64,000 nt of DNA from Clostridia bacterium (GCA_017403265.1 JAFQOJ010000016.1:62001-126000), one strand, 5' to 3'; positions 52,536-62,745 are shown, numbered from the stretch's first letter. Translations and numbers: made by a program. The notes: generated from the letters alone by a model not told the origin.

Positions 52536-53894
52536 ATGAGCGATAATAAAGAAATGCTCGGCACGGCACCGATTGGTAAACTGCTGTTTAAATTGGCAGT
52601 TCCAACGGTGGTCGCCCAGCTTATCAATATGCTATACAACATCGTTGACCGTATTTATATCGGTCACATGCCGGGCGACGGAAGCCTTGCGCTTACGGGT
52701 GTCGGCGTATGTATGCCGATTATTATGATTATCTCGGCATTTGCGGCGCTGATTGCCTCGGGCGGTGCGCCAAAGGCATCTATTTCGATGGGCGAGGGCA
52801 ACAACGACTCTGCCGAAAAAATCATGGGTGGATGCTTTTCTCTACAGCTTATTATCTCTGCCGTCCTGACTACCGTTTTACTGATTTGGAACAAAGATTT
52901 ACTTTTGATGTTTGGCGCAAGTGAAAACACCATCGGTTATGCCAACGATTATATGAACATCTATACTATCGGTACCGTCTTTGTTCAGTTAACTCTTGGT
53001 ATGGGCGCCTTCATCACAGCGCAAGGCTACACCAAAATCAGTATGATCACGGTGCTTATCGGTGCTGTCAGCAATATCATTCTTGATCCCATATTCATTT
53101 TCGGCTTTAACATGGGTGTGAAAGGTGCGGCGCTTGCCACTATCCTTTCCCAAGCCATTTCTTGCGTTTGGGTGCTTACTTTCCTTTGCGGTAAGAGAAC
53201 CTATCTTAAACTTAAAAGACATAATTTCCGCATAGACGGAAAACTCGTTTTTCCTTGTATTGCACTCGGAACGGCAACCTTTATTATGCAAAGCAGTGAA
53301 AGCGTGATTTCGGTCTGCTTTAATTCTTCGCTGCTTAAATACGGCGGCGATATTGCAGTAGGCGCTATGACTATACTGACAAGCGTGATGCAGTTTGCGA
53401 TGCTGCCGATGCAAGGTATTGCACAGGGCGCACAGCCGATTTTAAGTTATAACTTCGGTGCTAAAAACACCGATCGTGTTAAGAAAACCTATAAGCTGTT
53501 GCTTATATCATGTCTTACTTACTCTTTCATTATTTGGGGAGCCATTATGCTGTTGCCTCAAATGTTTGCAGGGATATTCACACCTGACACGGCACTCATT
53601 GAATTCACCGCAAAGGCACTTCGTATTTATTGCGGAGTGATGTGCATCTTCGGTATTCAGATCGCCTGCCAGATGACCTTTGTTTCTATCGGCAACGCAC
53701 CGTGCTCTATCATCGTTGCCATCGTTCGCAAGTTTGTTTTACTCTTACCGCTTATTTACCTGATGCCGCAACTGATTGCGGATAAGACGATGGGCGTTTA
53801 CACGGCAGAACCGGTTGCTGACGTGATAGCCGTAACCTTTACCGCTATCCTCTTCACAATTCAATTCAAGAAAGCATTAAAATCATTATCTTAA
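52536..53894 (+). CDS. MATE-family multidrug exporter
   Basis: 452 residues with about 12 membrane helices. MATE features include the start GTAPIGKLLFKLAVPTVVAQ and the paired QGYTKISM / AQGAQPILSYNFGAK segments in the two halves. Exports cationic or other compounds with Na+ or H+ exchange. Codons look richer in GC than most of the flanking genes. Confidence 0.92.
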   Translation: MSDNKEMLGTAPIGKLLFKLAVPTVVAQLINMLYNIVDRIYIGHMPGDGSLALTGVGVCMPIIMIISAFAALIASGGAPKASISMGEGNNDSAEKIMGGCFSLQLIISAVLTTVLLIWNKDLLLMFGASENTIGYANDYMNIYTIGTVFVQLTLGMGAFITAQGYTKISMITVLIGAVSNIILDPIFIFGFNMGVKGAALATILSQAISCVWVLTFLCGKRTYLKLKRHNFRIDGKLVFPCIALGTATFIMQSSESVISVCFNSSLLKYGGDIAVGAMTILTSVMQFAMLPMQGIAQGAQPILSYNFGAKNTDRVKKTYKLLLISCLTYSFIIWGAIMLLPQMFAGIFTPDTALIEFTAKALRIYCGVMCIFGIQIACQMTFVSIGNAPCSIIVAIVRKFVLLLPLIYLMPQLIADKTMGVYTAEPVADVIAVTFTAILFTIQFKKALKSLS

Positions 53895-53916
53895 AAAATT
53901 GATAGCATTGCCTTTT

Positions 53917-53948
53917 TTCTTTGTTTACTGCGTATCAAATTTTGATAC
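53917..53948. repeat. Palindromic intergenic repeat, copy 5
   Basis: Full-length copy in the convergent gap after the MATE gene, so this copy cannot be a promoter for either neighbour. Confidence 0.85.
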
Positions 53949-53998
53949 TCTAAACGCTTGACAAAACCAGTTTTATAAGTTAATATTCAACCAATATA

Positions 53999-54047
53999 AA
54001 ACACCCTACATAAATGGTACCATTCCATTTTTGTAGAGTGTTTTTTA
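53999..54047. terminator. Bidirectional terminator
   Basis: aacaccctaca / tgtagagtgtt stem with an inner aaatgg / ccattt stem and ttttt. Serves the convergent MATE and AraC genes. Confidence 0.8.
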
Positions 54048-54106
54048 CCAATGATGCGGTTTTTGCGTCCATATTCAATTTGATATAATATTAGCTTCAA
54101 ATACTA

Positions 54107-55057
54107 TTAATTAAAGCTTTTATTAATTTTTCTTGGTTTTTTAGCATACGCATTTCTGTATTCTATGGGTGATACTCCAAAAAATCCTTTAAAGGTTTTG
54201 CAGAAGAAAGGAGCATCATCATAACCGCACATAATACCTATTTGCTTAATTGATAGGTCGGTAGAGCTTATAAGCTCCTTAGCGGATGACATTCGCAATC
54301 CGAGTATGTATTTTGTTGGCGGAATGCCAAACTGCTCTTTAAAAAGAAAATTATACCTTGATACGCTAAGATTTTCCATTTGAGCAAGCGTTGCAATGCG
54401 TATATTACCGCTATAATTTGCACCTATGTATTTAATAGAGCGAAAAAGCACGCCCTGCTTTTCACCAACTCTTATAACACTTCTGGCAACCGTTATCAGT
54501 AAGCGCTCCAAAAGTGCCGACAATTCCCGTTCAAAATGCGGTGCCCGCCTTGAAAATGCGTCAAAAATAGTATGAAAGCGTTGCTGAATATGGTTTCCTA
54601 ACCTTGTTTCATAAACTATCGGAAATGGCTTTATCGAATATTCTTTAAGCCGAGCTTCTACTTCACTTCCTGTAAAATGAACCCAGAAATAGCTGATTTT
54701 TTCAGAGCCTATATTGGTATAATTGTAAGGCTTTCCCGCAGGCAACAAAACCACACTGCCCGCTTTCGCTATAATTTCACGCCCACCGGCAAACATAGTA
54801 AGCCGTCCTGAGTTTACATATATAAGCTGGTAATCAAGTCGGCCATTCTTCTTATCGGTTGTAAAAAGATAGTCGCACGCGTAATTCCCCGCACAGTTAA
54901 CGATAAGTGGATGCTCGGTTGATGCAAAATTGTTTTGATCGATCCCCCGTTTCGATGGATCCGAAGATGTGTAGAAACTAAAAATCCTTGCCATATCTGT
55001 TCGTGAAAGCGCCTTTTCGGATACATCATTAAGTAAATCTTGATTAATCTTTTCCAT
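54107..55057 (-). CDS. AraC-family transcriptional regulator
   Basis: 316 residues: N-terminal cupin-like effector domain (GSVVLLPAGKPYNY), C-terminal double helix-turn-helix (IRIATLAQMENLSVSRYNFL, IGIMCGYDDAPFFCKTFKGF, PIEYRNAY). ATG has ggag upstream. It is divergent from the oxidoreductase/kinase pair and probably controls it in response to a sugar. Confidence 0.92.
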   Translation of the reverse strand: MEKINQDLLNDVSEKALSRTDMARIFSFYTSSDPSKRGIDQNNFASTEHPLIVNCAGNYACDYLFTTDKKNGRLDYQLIYVNSGRLTMFAGGREIIAKAGSVVLLPAGKPYNYTNIGSEKISYFWVHFTGSEVEARLKEYSIKPFPIVYETRLGNHIQQRFHTIFDAFSRRAPHFERELSALLERLLITVARSVIRVGEKQGVLFRSIKYIGANYSGNIRIATLAQMENLSVSRYNFLFKEQFGIPPTKYILGLRMSSAKELISSTDLSIKQIGIMCGYDDAPFFCKTFKGFFGVSPIEYRNAYAKKPRKINKSFN

Positions 55058-55186
55058 TGCAATTCTCCAAAACAGTTAAATAATACAACTCCACAGTAAA
55101 AAAATCAATTGCTTTTTCCTTTTATTTATTGTATCATAAAGAAAAATTCGAGTCAACAATACTTTATGTAACGGAGGAAAAATATA

Positions 55187-56470
55187 ATGCAAAAGAAAAA
55201 GGTAATTGTTATAGGCTGCGGCTCGCGCGGAAAGACATATACTGATATTATGAAATCTAATTTTAAGGATGATTTTGAAGTAGTGGCCTGCGCAGAACCG
55301 ATAGCCGACAGGCGAAACTATATACAGAAAACTCATTCTATTCCCCATGATATGTGCTTTGAAAGCTGGGAGCCTATATTTGAGCGTGAAAAATTTGCCG
55401 ATCTTGTTATCATAGCAACTATGGACCGCGACCATCTTGCACCCGCTATGGCGGCGATTGAAAAGGGCTATAATCTTCTTCTCGAAAAGCCCGTTGCTGC
55501 AACACCCGAAGAATGCCGTATGATTCAAAAAGCAGCAGAAAAAAAAGGTGTTTTTGTTTTAGTTTGTCATGTTCTTCGTTATACACGCTTCTTTATAGCG
55601 CTCAAAAATATCATTGATAGCGGAGAAATAGGCAAGGTTATGAATATCCAAGCTATTGAAAGCGTAGGCGATGTTCACCAAACTCATAGCTTTGTAAGGG
55701 GGAATTGGGGGAACAGCGAAAAAAGCTCTTGTATGATTCTTCAAAAAACCTGTCACGATATGGATATTTTGGCATGGCTTATAGGCAAAAAATGTACCGA
55801 AGTACATAGCTTTGGTTCGCTTTCGTATTTCAAAAAAGAGAATGCGCCAAAGGGATCCCCCGAATATTGCTATGAAGGTTGTCCTGTGGGTGACTCCTGC
55901 CCTTATAACGCAGAAAAAGTATACGTAGATATGAAATACGGCGGTGAAGGTTGGCTCGATTTTGTTGCCACCGAGAAGGTATTTCCCACAAAGGACGATT
56001 GCATAAATGCAATTAAAAACTCACCTTATGGACGATGTGTTTTCAAGTGCGACAATAATGTTGTAGACCATCAAACCGTAAATTTGAAATTTGGCGACGA
56101 TGTTTATGTAGATTTTGCAATGAGTGCCTTTACCGAAGGCGGCCGTGTGTTAAGAATTATGGGAACTCAGGGTGAAATCAATGCCAAAATGAACGGCGAC
56201 CAAATAGAAATATTTAATTTTCTGACTCGCAATACCCGTAATTACGATTTTGATTCCGCAGCAACGGATGAAGCAATTACAGGCGGCCACGGTGGCGGTG
56301 ATACGGGAATCATTTACGCTCTGCGCGACCTTATGAACGGAAAGGTTAGTAACTCTGTGTGTGAAATCGGTGAGTCGTGCGATAATCATATGATATCCTT
56401 TGCTGCAGAAGAATCAAGGCTTACGGGCAAAGCAATTAATATAAAAGAATTCGAAGAAAGATTCAGGTAA
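55187..56470 (+). CDS. Gfo/Idh/MocA-family oxidoreductase
   Basis: 427 residues. Rossmann motif GCGSRGKTY near the N-terminus, EKPVAATPEE (about 100) and the C-terminal Gfo/Idh fold with FGDDVYVDFAMSAFTEGG. Acts on sugars or inositols with NAD(P). A Cys-rich insert (CYEGCPVGDSCPYNAEKVY) is characteristic of a subset of the family. ATG has ggagga upstream; a 6-bp gap separates it from the kinase gene. Confidence 0.88.
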   Translation: MQKKKVIVIGCGSRGKTYTDIMKSNFKDDFEVVACAEPIADRRNYIQKTHSIPHDMCFESWEPIFEREKFADLVIIATMDRDHLAPAMAAIEKGYNLLLEKPVAATPEECRMIQKAAEKKGVFVLVCHVLRYTRFFIALKNIIDSGEIGKVMNIQAIESVGDVHQTHSFVRGNWGNSEKSSCMILQKTCHDMDILAWLIGKKCTEVHSFGSLSYFKKENAPKGSPEYCYEGCPVGDSCPYNAEKVYVDMKYGGEGWLDFVATEKVFPTKDDCINAIKNSPYGRCVFKCDNNVVDHQTVNLKFGDDVYVDFAMSAFTEGGRVLRIMGTQGEINAKMNGDQIEIFNFLTRNTRNYDFDSAATDEAITGGHGGGDTGIIYALRDLMNGKVSNSVCEIGESCDNHMISFAAEESRLTGKAINIKEFEERFR

Positions 56471-56476
56471 ATTAAA

Positions 56477-57580
56477 ATGATAAAAGATGAATTGTATTGC
56501 AAAGTAAAAGAGGCTATTGATGCCTTCTCACAAATAGGCGAAGTTAAAAATATCAAGCCTTGGGGAAACGGACATATCAATGATACTTTTTTACTTTCTA
56601 CAGCCAACAAAAAATATATATTACAAAGAATCAACCACAGTGTGTTCCGCCAGCCTTACAAAATGATGGACAATATCGATAAAGTGACATCTCATATAAT
56701 AAAAAAATCGACTAACGACACTGAGAGGGCAACCCTTACTGTTGTAAAAACAAATAAAGGCGAGCTTTTGTTCAAGGATTCAACGCAGTCGTATTGGAGA
56801 ATGTATAAGTTTCTTGAAGACACCGTTTCACGCGACAGAGTTGAAAATGCGAACGACTTTTACATTTGCGCGAAGGCTTTCGGGCATTTTCAAAATTGCC
56901 TTTCCGATTTCCCTGCCGAAGAGCTTTATGAAGTAATTAAAGACTTTCACAATACCCCAAAGAGATTTGAAAACTTTGCTTTAGCGGTAGAAAAAAATGC
57001 AGTCGGCAGAGCAGCGCTTGTGAAGGATGAAATAGAGTTTGTATCTTCACGCCGTGAATTTTGCAGCATACTCGAAAATGCCCGACTTAATGGAAGCCTT
57101 CCCACAAGAGTAACCCATAACGACACTAAACTTAATAATATTCTGTTTGATGCAAACGACGGTCATGCCGTTGCAGTAATTGACCTTGACACCGTAATGC
57201 CGGGATATTCGGTCAACGATTTCGGCGATTCAATACGCTTTGGCGCTAATACAGCTGCAGAGGATGAAACAGACCTTGCTAAAGTTTCTTTAGACCTAGA
57301 GCTTTTCACCGCCTTTGCAAAAGGCTTTATCGAAGGCTGTGAAGGAAAGCTTACCGACACCGAAATATCACTTTTACCTATTGGCGCTATGATGATGACG
57401 CTTGAATGCGGAATGAGATTTCTGACCGATTATCTTGATGGTGACGTATACTTTAAAATTCACCGAGACGGTCATAATCTTGACCGTGCAAGAAATCAGT
57501 TCGCACTGTTTGCTGATATGGAGAAAAAGCGCGAAAAAATGGATGCTATTATTCGTGATATTGTAGCAGGGAAAATTTAA
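56477..57580 (+). CDS. NahK-like sugar kinase (APH fold)
   Basis: 367 residues. Begins with KPWGNGHINDTFLLSTANKK and YILQRINHSVF, as in N-acetylhexosamine 1-kinases, and has kinase motifs THNDTKLNNILFD and AVIDLDTVMPGY. Would phosphorylate an N-acetylhexosamine or related sugar at C1. The partnership with a Gfo/Idh oxidoreductase and AraC regulator suggests a small sugar-use operon; the precise sugar is not known. Confidence 0.82.
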   Translation: MIKDELYCKVKEAIDAFSQIGEVKNIKPWGNGHINDTFLLSTANKKYILQRINHSVFRQPYKMMDNIDKVTSHIIKKSTNDTERATLTVVKTNKGELLFKDSTQSYWRMYKFLEDTVSRDRVENANDFYICAKAFGHFQNCLSDFPAEELYEVIKDFHNTPKRFENFALAVEKNAVGRAALVKDEIEFVSSRREFCSILENARLNGSLPTRVTHNDTKLNNILFDANDGHAVAVIDLDTVMPGYSVNDFGDSIRFGANTAAEDETDLAKVSLDLELFTAFAKGFIEGCEGKLTDTEISLLPIGAMMMTLECGMRFLTDYLDGDVYFKIHRDGHNLDRARNQFALFADMEKKREKMDAIIRDIVAGKI

Positions 57581-57589
57581 AAAAACATA

Positions 57590-57619
57590 AAAATCCGAGT
57601 CACATGACTCGGATTTTTT
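57590..57619 (+). terminator. Terminator after the kinase
   Basis: aaatccgagtca / tgactcggattt with a T-run. Confidence 0.85.
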
Positions 57620-57666
57620 GGGGTATTATATATCTTCATACGACTTAAGCACTTGTGTTATTATAA

Positions 57667-57724
57667 AAAAATATCGAGTGTCAATAACTCAAATCAGTTA
57701 TGAACACTCGATATGGTGCTGGTG
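57667..57724. repeat. Left direct repeat with tRNA acceptor tail
   Basis: Matches 62611-62673 at both ends: aaaatatcgagtgtc and tatgaacactcgatatggtg, with variable bases between. On the minus strand it ends with caccagcacca, like the 3' acceptor end plus CCA of tRNA-Leu (cacccgcacca). It also forms the tRNA-type terminator hairpin. Confidence 0.75.
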
Positions 57725-57760
57725 TTCATAACCAACCGGTGAGGATTATGCATAAAGTTT

Positions 57761-57789
57761 GGGGGCAAGGAGAAATTTCTCCTTGCCCC
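57761..57789 (-). terminator. Terminator of the surface protein gene
   Basis: Nearly uninterrupted inverted repeat ggggcaaggagaaa / tttctccttgcccc just past the stop of the leucine-rich-repeat gene. Confidence 0.7.
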
Positions 57790-57798
57790 GCCTTTGTG

Positions 57799-60700
57799 TT
57801 ATTTTGTTTTTACTTTTTTGTAAGTTGACCAGCCTGAATAATACTTTGTTTTACCTACAGTTTTATAGGTTCTGACTCTTACATAATAGGTCTTTTTAGC
57901 ACTCAAACTCTTTAAAGTGTGTTTTGTTGTTTTATAACTCGAAATAGTTTTTGTCTTTGCGTTTGTAAACTTTTTAGAGGTTGAGTACTGAATTTGGTAT
58001 CCGGTAACTTGTATAGATTTCTTGGTAATCGCTACCGTGATACGCTTCTTACCGGCAGTAAGCTTGGATACCGTTATCTTAGCAGGATTGATCTTAAAGG
58101 TTAATGTCTTGGTGCCACTATACTTGCCCTTCATCTTGATGGTCACTTTATAAGTACCAACATTCTTTCTACCACTTGCGTAGGATACCGTGTAATCGGT
58201 GTTCTTCTTTAAGGACTTGCCGGCAGAATCCTTTACCGTAACACTCGGTGTTTTTACCTTTCCATTATAGGTGTAAGTCGTTGTCGACAGTTTGAATGTC
58301 TTAGCATACTTGATAGTGGTGTTACTTGCAACCTTACTACACACCGTACACTTTTTCACAATGCTACCATTCTTCGAAATCGTGGCTTTCGTTGTGGTAG
58401 TCTTGTATGAGTGCGTAATTATTCTAGTTGCTTTACACACATTACAAGAGGTGTCGCAAGAATTGCTGTAAGTGTGCTTTATAGTGCGCTTAGCATTGCA
58501 GTAATTACAGGTAGTGTCACAACTGTTGGAATACTTATGGGCGCCGACTGTACGAGTTTTACCGCAGACGTTACAAGACTTATCACAATTATTGCTGTAG
58601 GTATGTGTTGTAAGTTTTGCAATCGTTTCGGTCTTGATGGTCGCTTTACATAGCGTACATTTGTAGTTCTTTGTTCCAGTAGAAGTACAAGTAGCCTTCT
58701 TAGTTACTGTACCACTATCAGACTGGTGCGTGATTGTACGGATGTTGCCGCAAACATTACAATCGGTGTCACAATTATTATCATAACTATGTAGTTCAGG
58801 GTTGATTATGCATATTGGTTGTTCCGCGGTTTTTACGGTAAGTGCCGCACTTGCTTCACTTGCATAAAATATGGCGGTTTCTGCCTTTCGCTGATAGAAC
58901 ATATAATTCGTTTCAGGTGTTAACTCTGAAAACACATTGCTTGTTTGCCAATTTATACCATCGCGGGAGTATTCATAACCGCTAAGCGTAGTCAAAGTAA
59001 CACTATTATGTGTTTTGCTTAAAATAGTTGGTGCAGATGGTTTGCTTTGCATTCCTTTTTCAGTTCTTGTAACAAGTGATGCACTGCTCTTTCCAGCGTA
59101 GGTAGCTTCTGTTTCTTTATATCTTTGATAGAAAGTATACTCCGTTGCACAAGAAAGACCGCTGAACACATTACTTGTCTGCCAAGTTGTACCATTTTTA
59201 GAATACTCACAGCCATCAACAGGTGTTAATGTTATACTGCTTGAAGTAAAACTTTGAACAGTAGGCTCATCGGGTATAAGCAGTTGTTTTGATTTGTCGG
59301 TTGTGATAGTTGCACCTAAACTAATCGTTGAAAAAGGAGTTGTGCCATCAGATGCCAATCTAACATAGAACGTGTAATTAGTTGCAGGCAGAAGATTTGT
59401 AAAAACATTACTTTCCTGCCAATCATCTCCATTTTTACTGTATTCATATCCTTCTTTAGGTAAAATAGTCACAGCACTATCAGTAAAACTTATAATGGTA
59501 GGTGCGTTAATTTTTTTGATTTCTATGCCTGAACCGTTGCATACATCACAATTCTTATATATATATCCGCCACCACTACAATTATAACACTCTACCGTTT
59601 TTGATGTACTTGCAGGATAGGTACTGCAAGAGTTACACTTCTTACCTATACTTCCATAACCGGTAATATATTCTGTAATGTTGGTACTGCCACATTTTGT
59701 GCAAGCATCTCGCTTTCCATATCCACTACACAAATAACACGATGAAACTTTTATTTCACCTTGTGCATTGCAATTTATACAGTCTTTAGATTTATACCAT
59801 AAAGCATAAAAAGTAATGTCTTTGTCTTTGGTATATTCTTCGCCCGGCGCATATTGTTTTCCAAACTTTTCTGTAGTACCCCATCCGGCAAATACATAAC
59901 CTTTACGAGTGGGCTTTTGTGAAGAAATATTTATTGGAACACCTTCGCCCTTGAGTTGTGTTGCCGGAGCGTTAGATCCACCATTTGCGTTGAAATTTAT
60001 GTTAAAAGTTTTTTTGGTAAATATTGAAATTCCATCACTGTTTTCACTCTCTAAAGCATTATTTGAAGCCTTAACGCGTTGATAAAAACTATATTCGGAA
60101 TTCGGAGTAAGGTTTTTAAAAGTATTTGAAATCTGCCAATTTATTCCATCAATACTATATTCTAAGCCCTCGTAGTTTTTTAATATAATACTATTGTGAT
60201 TAACTTCTATTGCCTGTGGAACATCGGGTTTTTTGCTATATTTGCAATGGATACATGTGAAGCCACAGTTGAAAGAATAATCATGTTCACCGACTTCTCT
60301 TAATTCCTTACAAACATTACATTCCGTATCGCAAGCGTTTGAGTATGTATGATCAATTTCTCTTATAAAACCACACACGTTACAAGTAATATCGCAAGAA
60401 TCATCAAAATCATGCATACCTGTAGCAACAATTACGGTATTTTCATTGTGCTTTGTGTGGCATTTTGTACATTCTTCATGCTTTATTCCAGTGATTCCAC
60501 AATTTTCTTGTTTATCAATTATCCAATTATAATAATGGGGTGCTTCTCTTATATACTGACACACACTGCAGTCATTATCACAGTTATCATCAAACGTGTG
60601 ATATGAGCTTCCTATACATGAATTATAATACCAAATTTTAGATGTCAGAATAGAGTCGTTCATATGGATTGAGTTTTTATCAGACTGGCTTCCTCTATAA

Positions 60701-62169
60701 TATATCGTAAGATTACTGGAATTAATAGCAAAGGCATTCTTCTCAATTATATCTACAGAGATTGGTATTGTGATGTAGCGAATTGAACTATTGGCAAATG
60801 CTTCTATATGAATCTTTTCCACAGTATCTGGAATAACGTATGATGTTATTATTTTACCTTCCGGATATTTTATAAGTTCGGTTTTATTTTTATTAAATAA
60901 TACGCCTTCAATAGAAGAGAAAGTAGTGTTTCCAGAATCTATGTTTATATTTGTTAGGCCATAGCAACCGCGAAATGCTTGTTCGCCTATATTTGTGACA
61001 CTATATGGTATCGTTATATCTGTAAGATTAGAACAATATGCAAATGCATAATTACCTATATACATAACGGAGTTAGGAATAGAATAAGATGTTTCGGCTT
61101 TTTGGCGAGGATATAGTATAAGTTCGGTTTTATCTTTATTAAACAGCACATCGTCAACAGAAGAAAAATTTTCATTTTCGGAACTTACGCTTATGTTTTG
61201 AAGCGGACAAGCATAAAATGCATGTTCGCCTATATTTGTAACGCTGTTTGGTATAGTTATACTTGTAAGACCTGTGCAATAATTAAATGCATGGTCACCT
61301 ATATTTGTAACACCCTCCGGTATAACAAGATTAGTAATAATAGAACCATTTAAATACAGGTTTGCGTAATTCCATAACGGATTAGAATAAATAATATCTG
61401 ATTCATTAAAAAGGTTCTCTTTTTTAAATGAAATATCACACCAGGCCGCAACATCTGATATATAAACATTTTTAAGATTAGAACAATATTTAAATGCATA
61501 ACTACCTATACTTTTGACACTGTCAGAAATTGTTATACTTGTAAGACTGGAGCAATAATAAAATGCATAATTGCCGATACTTGTAACACTATCGGGTATA
61601 TTAATGCTTTTGAGGTTTTCGCAATAATAAAATGCATAACCACCTATACTTTTGACACCGGTTTCAATTGTTACGTTTACGAGTCTTGAGCAACCAGAAA
61701 ACACCCCACTACCCATATTCTTAACGCTTTTAGGTATTGAGATGCTCAGTAGGTATGAGCAGTCTTCAAATGCGTAACTCCCTATATCTGTAACACTATT
61801 AGGGATGGTTACCTCTCTAAGGTTTGTACAACCTTTAAAAGCACATCCATCAATAATACGAACACAGTCGGGTATAGTAACGCTTGTAAAGTTTTTACAA
61901 CCACTAAATGCGCCATAGTTTATACCCATAACAGGATAACCGTCTAAGGTTCGTGGTATTATAAAATTACCTGCGCTGGATGCGATGGAGTTATCACAAC
62001 CTAAAATTATTGCCTCATTATTTTTTAAAGTATATTCGAAATCTCCAGTATAGGTTTCGTAAACATAATATCCGCTTCCTGCCAGACTTGCCGAGACATT
62101 TAACGAGCCTATAGAAAAAATAGACAAAAGCAAAACAAATGATAAAACAACAGATATTACCTTCTTCAT
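57799..62169 (-). CDS. BspA-type leucine-rich-repeat surface protein
   Basis: 1456 residues. Signal peptide to about residue 28; BspA-like LRR units to about 490 (SVTSIGNYAFYYCSSLTSIT type); Cys-pair segments (about 515-650, CDITCNVCGFIRE); repeated FN3-like units with GINWQTSNVFS; an InlB-type repeat near 720-790 (FNANGGSNAPATQLKGEG); a DnaJ-like zinc-finger region (about 795-880); more Cys-pair repeats (1130-1270); and an Ig/FN3 C-terminus rich in Lys. No LPxTG motif. A secreted adhesin or host-binding protein. Confidence 0.9.
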   Translation of the reverse strand: MKKVISVVLSFVLLLSIFSIGSLNVSASLAGSGYYVYETYTGDFEYTLKNNEAIILGCDNSIASSAGNFIIPRTLDGYPVMGINYGAFSGCKNFTSVTIPDCVRIIDGCAFKGCTNLREVTIPNSVTDIGSYAFEDCSYLLSISIPKSVKNMGSGVFSGCSRLVNVTIETGVKSIGGYAFYYCENLKSINIPDSVTSIGNYAFYYCSSLTSITISDSVKSIGSYAFKYCSNLKNVYISDVAAWCDISFKKENLFNESDIIYSNPLWNYANLYLNGSIITNLVIPEGVTNIGDHAFNYCTGLTSITIPNSVTNIGEHAFYACPLQNISVSSENENFSSVDDVLFNKDKTELILYPRQKAETSYSIPNSVMYIGNYAFAYCSNLTDITIPYSVTNIGEQAFRGCYGLTNINIDSGNTTFSSIEGVLFNKNKTELIKYPEGKIITSYVIPDTVEKIHIEAFANSSIRYITIPISVDIIEKNAFAINSSNLTIYYRGSQSDKNSIHMNDSILTSKIWYYNSCIGSSYHTFDDNCDNDCSVCQYIREAPHYYNWIIDKQENCGITGIKHEECTKCHTKHNENTVIVATGMHDFDDSCDITCNVCGFIREIDHTYSNACDTECNVCKELREVGEHDYSFNCGFTCIHCKYSKKPDVPQAIEVNHNSIILKNYEGLEYSIDGINWQISNTFKNLTPNSEYSFYQRVKASNNALESENSDGISIFTKKTFNINFNANGGSNAPATQLKGEGVPINISSQKPTRKGYVFAGWGTTEKFGKQYAPGEEYTKDKDITFYALWYKSKDCINCNAQGEIKVSSCYLCSGYGKRDACTKCGSTNITEYITGYGSIGKKCNSCSTYPASTSKTVECYNCSGGGYIYKNCDVCNGSGIEIKKINAPTIISFTDSAVTILPKEGYEYSKNGDDWQESNVFTNLLPATNYTFYVRLASDGTTPFSTISLGATITTDKSKQLLIPDEPTVQSFTSSSITLTPVDGCEYSKNGTTWQTSNVFSGLSCATEYTFYQRYKETEATYAGKSSASLVTRTEKGMQSKPSAPTILSKTHNSVTLTTLSGYEYSRDGINWQTSNVFSELTPETNYMFYQRKAETAIFYASEASAALTVKTAEQPICIINPELHSYDNNCDTDCNVCGNIRTITHQSDSGTVTKKATCTSTGTKNYKCTLCKATIKTETIAKLTTHTYSNNCDKSCNVCGKTRTVGAHKYSNSCDTTCNYCNAKRTIKHTYSNSCDTSCNVCKATRIITHSYKTTTTKATISKNGSIVKKCTVCSKVASNTTIKYAKTFKLSTTTYTYNGKVKTPSVTVKDSAGKSLKKNTDYTVSYASGRKNVGTYKVTIKMKGKYSGTKTLTFKINPAKITVSKLTAGKKRITVAITKKSIQVTGYQIQYSTSKKFTNAKTKTISSYKTTKHTLKSLSAKKTYYVRVRTYKTVGKTKYYSGWSTYKKVKTK

Positions 62170-62662
62170 TACTTTATCGCTCCTTTATTAGATTTGCCCC
62201 ATAAAGCTAATACTTTCATTTTACTATTCACTCTTTTTAGTATCCTTTATAGCAATAATTAGTTATACATTACTAATTATATATCAAGAGATAAAGCAAG
62301 TCAACGACTATTAGTGATTAATCACTGACATATTAACACGCTAATAATTTTAACTTTCACCATTGGGAAGGCAAAATTTCCACTTTCCTAACAGCACTTT
62401 TTGGTTTCATAAAATTTCAGGAATATTTTGTATGCACCACCCACGTTATATATTAGATGTTTTTTGAAAATTTTATCTTAAACAAGTTTCCCACACTAGC
62501 CCACTGACATCTTTGCGCGGAGTATCCGCGAAAGTGTCATAGTGTGTTACACACTTTGAGAAAGTTGTGTAACAAAAAAGAGTAGGGGTATACCTACTCA
62601 AAAATAAAGAAAAATATCGAGTGTCCATTTCCAACATTCAAGTTGGTTATGAACACTCGATA
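62170..62662. other. Upstream region of the surface protein
   Basis: No gene. AT-rich promoter region with attagtgattaatcactgac (inverted repeat, about 62309-62328) that could be a regulator site for the surface-protein gene. Confidence 0.45.
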
Positions 62663-62673
62663 TGGTGCGGGTG
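62611..62673. repeat. Right direct repeat / tRNA-Leu terminator
   Basis: Second copy of the 57667-57724 repeat, here fused to the real tRNA-Leu 3' end. Its atatcgagtgt / acactcgatat stem is the tRNA-Leu terminator on the minus strand. Confidence 0.8.
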
Positions 62674-62745
62674 ACAGGACTTGAACCTGCACGCGTAAGC
62701 GCTAGCTCCTAAGGCTAGTGCGTCTGCCAATTCCGCCACACCCGC
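62663..62745 (-). tRNA. tRNA-Leu(TAG), intact
   Basis: Class II tRNA: acceptor gcgggtg pairs with cacccgc, anticodon stem ctagc/gctag with loop cttagga (anticodon TAG), a short variable arm, T-arm with gttcaag, and CCA encoded. Confidence 0.95.

Noticed and set aside
55076..55528. 150-codon ORF antisense to the oxidoreductase
   Set aside because: Opposite a gene with a full Rossmann motif and ribosome binding site.
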